DNA of 34,206 nucleotides, taken from Clostridia bacterium. Its GTDB lineage: Bacteria; Bacillota; Clostridia; Lachnospirales; Anaerotignaceae. Both the position numbers and the translations under genes were made by a program. The notes below the pieces were generated by a model, which was not told the origin of the DNA, did not search any database, and was given only the letters and a program-made list of their open reading frames with translations. Below are positions 33,212-34,206 of this stretch, in pieces. The stretch is taken from contig RZZU01000029.1 of the NCBI GenBank assembly GCA_009929735.1, positions 1 to 34,206 of the forward strand, written 5' to 3'. Each line of letters begins with the position of its first letter. The first letter of the stretch is position 1.

Positions 33212-34069
33212 ATGGCCGATGGGAAAAATTACTATTCAATCGGAAAAGTCTCTACACTATGTAATGTTCCCATTAAAACGTTGCGGTATTATGATAAAAT
33301 CGGTCTTTTAGTGCCTGAGTATCGGAAATGTGACAGCAATTATCGCTACTACACGCAGGATCAGATTTTAACCCTATTCATTATCCGTAAGTTAAAACAT
33401 TTGGGCATTCCTCTGAAAGAAATCAGTCAAATTGTATGTCAGAGAGATGCCGTGTCTATGGGTGCTTGCATTAGAGAAAGATTGTTTGAGATCAGCAAGG
33501 TAATAGAATCGCTTAACAACCAGTGTGCGGAGGGGCAGCTTTTGCTTGACCGTCTAGAGAAGGGGCATAATATTCTCGAAACGGAGCAGTCCAACTGGTC
33601 AACAGAGGGTATCCGTGTCGAGGAAATTCCGTTTGGCAACGTATTGTTCACGAGGCGTTTGAAAAAGAACTATAAAAATAGTGACGTTTCCGTGGATCGT
33701 TGGTTTGAATTGTTTGAAATGGTAACACAACAAAAACTCCGTATGGCAGGCCCTGTTATTTTGACTTACCATAACAGTCCTTTAGAACAGTTTTTTAAAA
33801 CTGATTGCGATCTGGAAATTTGTATTCAAATTAATGAAACCCGAGAAGATCTGCCTGAATTTAAACAGTTTGGTGGTTTTAAAGCTGTGACTGCTCTACA
33901 TATCGGTCGTAATGATGAAATTATACAGACCCATATCAAAGCGATCAAATGGCTCAACCAGCAAGGATATTCTGTTGCCGGCCCAATTTCAGAAGAATAC
34001 ATTATTTCTCCGGTTGACATTAATAATGAGGAAAATCATATTACAAAAATTATTATTCCAATAAGTTGA
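33212..34069 (+). CDS. MerR-family regulator with GyrI-like effector domain
   Basis: 285 residues from ATG 33212 (AAGGGG at about 7 nt); the frame extends back to 33086 but overlaps the CoA-transferase gene and would include the promoter. Winged-helix MerR domain (YSIGKVSTLCNVPIKTLRYYDKIGLL, about 7-75), then a dimer coiled coil (about 80-125), then a GyrI/BmrR-like ligand pocket (about 130-285). BmrR-type proteins sense small organic compounds. It may control the adjacent acl/CoA-transferase genes or an unlinked target. Confidence 0.88.
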   Translation: MADGKNYYSIGKVSTLCNVPIKTLRYYDKIGLLVPEYRKCDSNYRYYTQDQILTLFIIRKLKHLGIPLKEISQIVCQRDAVSMGACIRERLFEISKVIESLNNQCAEGQLLLDRLEKGHNILETEQSNWSTEGIRVEEIPFGNVLFTRRLKKNYKNSDVSVDRWFELFEMVTQQKLRMAGPVILTYHNSPLEQFFKTDCDLEICIQINETREDLPEFKQFGGFKAVTALHIGRNDEIIQTHIKAIKWLNQQGYSVAGPISEEYIISPVDINNEENHITKIIIPIS

Positions 34070-34102
34070 TATACTTAGTGGGCTAATAAAGACCACGGTG
34101 GA

Positions 34103-34145
34103 TTATTTTAAAATGGACCCTATGTCAAGGACATTTTAAAAATAA
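34103..34145. repeat. Long A/T-rich inverted repeat near the window end
   Basis: TTATTTTAAAATG (34103-34115) pairs with CATTTTAAAAATAA (34132-34145) with one extra A, loop GACCCTATGTCAAGGA. It could be a terminator-like hairpin or the end of an insertion sequence lying past the window edge. Confidence 0.45.
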
Positions 34146-34161
34146 CGGTTTATAAATGATA

Positions 34162-34206
34162 AAAACAGATGTAATTTCCCATAAATGAATCTTACCTCTG
34201 TTTTTT
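34162..34206 (+). terminator. Probable terminator of the regulator gene
   Basis: AAACAGA-GTAA pairs with TTAC-TCTGTTT across a loop of about 17 nt, ending in TTTTTT at the window edge. Confidence 0.5.

Noticed and set aside
1..34206. CRISPR array, tRNA or rRNA genes, prophage
   Set aside because: No regularly spaced direct repeats, no cloverleaf-like stretches ending in CCA, and no phage structural genes were seen on reading both strands.

Overview
The window looks like chromosomal DNA of an A+T-rich, low-GC Gram-positive anaerobe of the class Clostridia. RNase Y, RNase E/G, a SpoIVFA/SpoIVFB-type pair, AddB and RuvAB fit this. The best clue to genus is at 31353-31787: a 144-residue protein that closely matches, from memory, the beta-alanyl-CoA:ammonia lyase of Clostridium (Anaerotignum) propionicum. 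A butyryl/4-hydroxybutyrate-type CoA-transferase and a family III CoA-transferase also point to an amino-acid-fermenting, propionate/butyrate-forming anaerobe. I see no tRNA, rRNA, CRISPR array or prophage.

Layout. 145-5045 (minus): a SpoIVFA-like protein split over two frames, a SpoIVFB-like M50 protein lacking its zinc histidines, RNase E/G, then RNase Y. 5249-6520 (plus): rsgA behind a promoter, a 19-codon leader ORF and a 12-bp hairpin carrying SD and anti-SD sequences. 6521-13092: a segment bounded by inverted copies of a hairpin-rich repeat, holding a putative haem/flavin membrane protein, a TudS-like protein, a flavin-domain-like protein and addB without addA. 13088-16319: ruvA-ruvB-orf87, a divergent deformylase-like gene and dCMP deaminase. 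16656-18955: a CoA-transferase with an operator-like palindrome inside its promoter, and a small P-loop protein. 19183-22846: feoA-feoB-GNAT-ROK kinase operon. 22984-24246: an exported trypsin-like protease. 24295-25614: a decayed IS3-family element lying in the loop of a reconstructable terminator. 25642-28631: an operon of two unknown genes, an OGG-type glycosylase and a YbaK-type deacylase. 29180-30706: nth and a lipoprotein. 31353-34069: beta-alanyl-CoA lyase, family III CoA-transferase and a MerR/GyrI regulator.

Most notable. (1) At 4680-4697 the SpoIVFA-like gene has an SD-like GAGGAG, a 3-nt spacer, then CCC TAG. This is the layout of the RF2 (prfB) +1 frameshift site, and a +1 shift would join the membrane anchor to an M23 domain with all its metal ligands, giving about 280 residues, the usual SpoIVFA size. 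(2) Its M50 partner has QEVGY in place of HEXXH and PLEGG in place of PLDGG. The B. subtilis arrangement (active SpoIVFB, inactive SpoIVFA) therefore appears reversed. (3) The rsgA leader could act as a translational attenuator. (4) A family of modular hairpin repeats flanks a 6.2-kb segment in inverted orientation. All functional assignments rest on reading motifs by eye and on family knowledge; nothing was searched.
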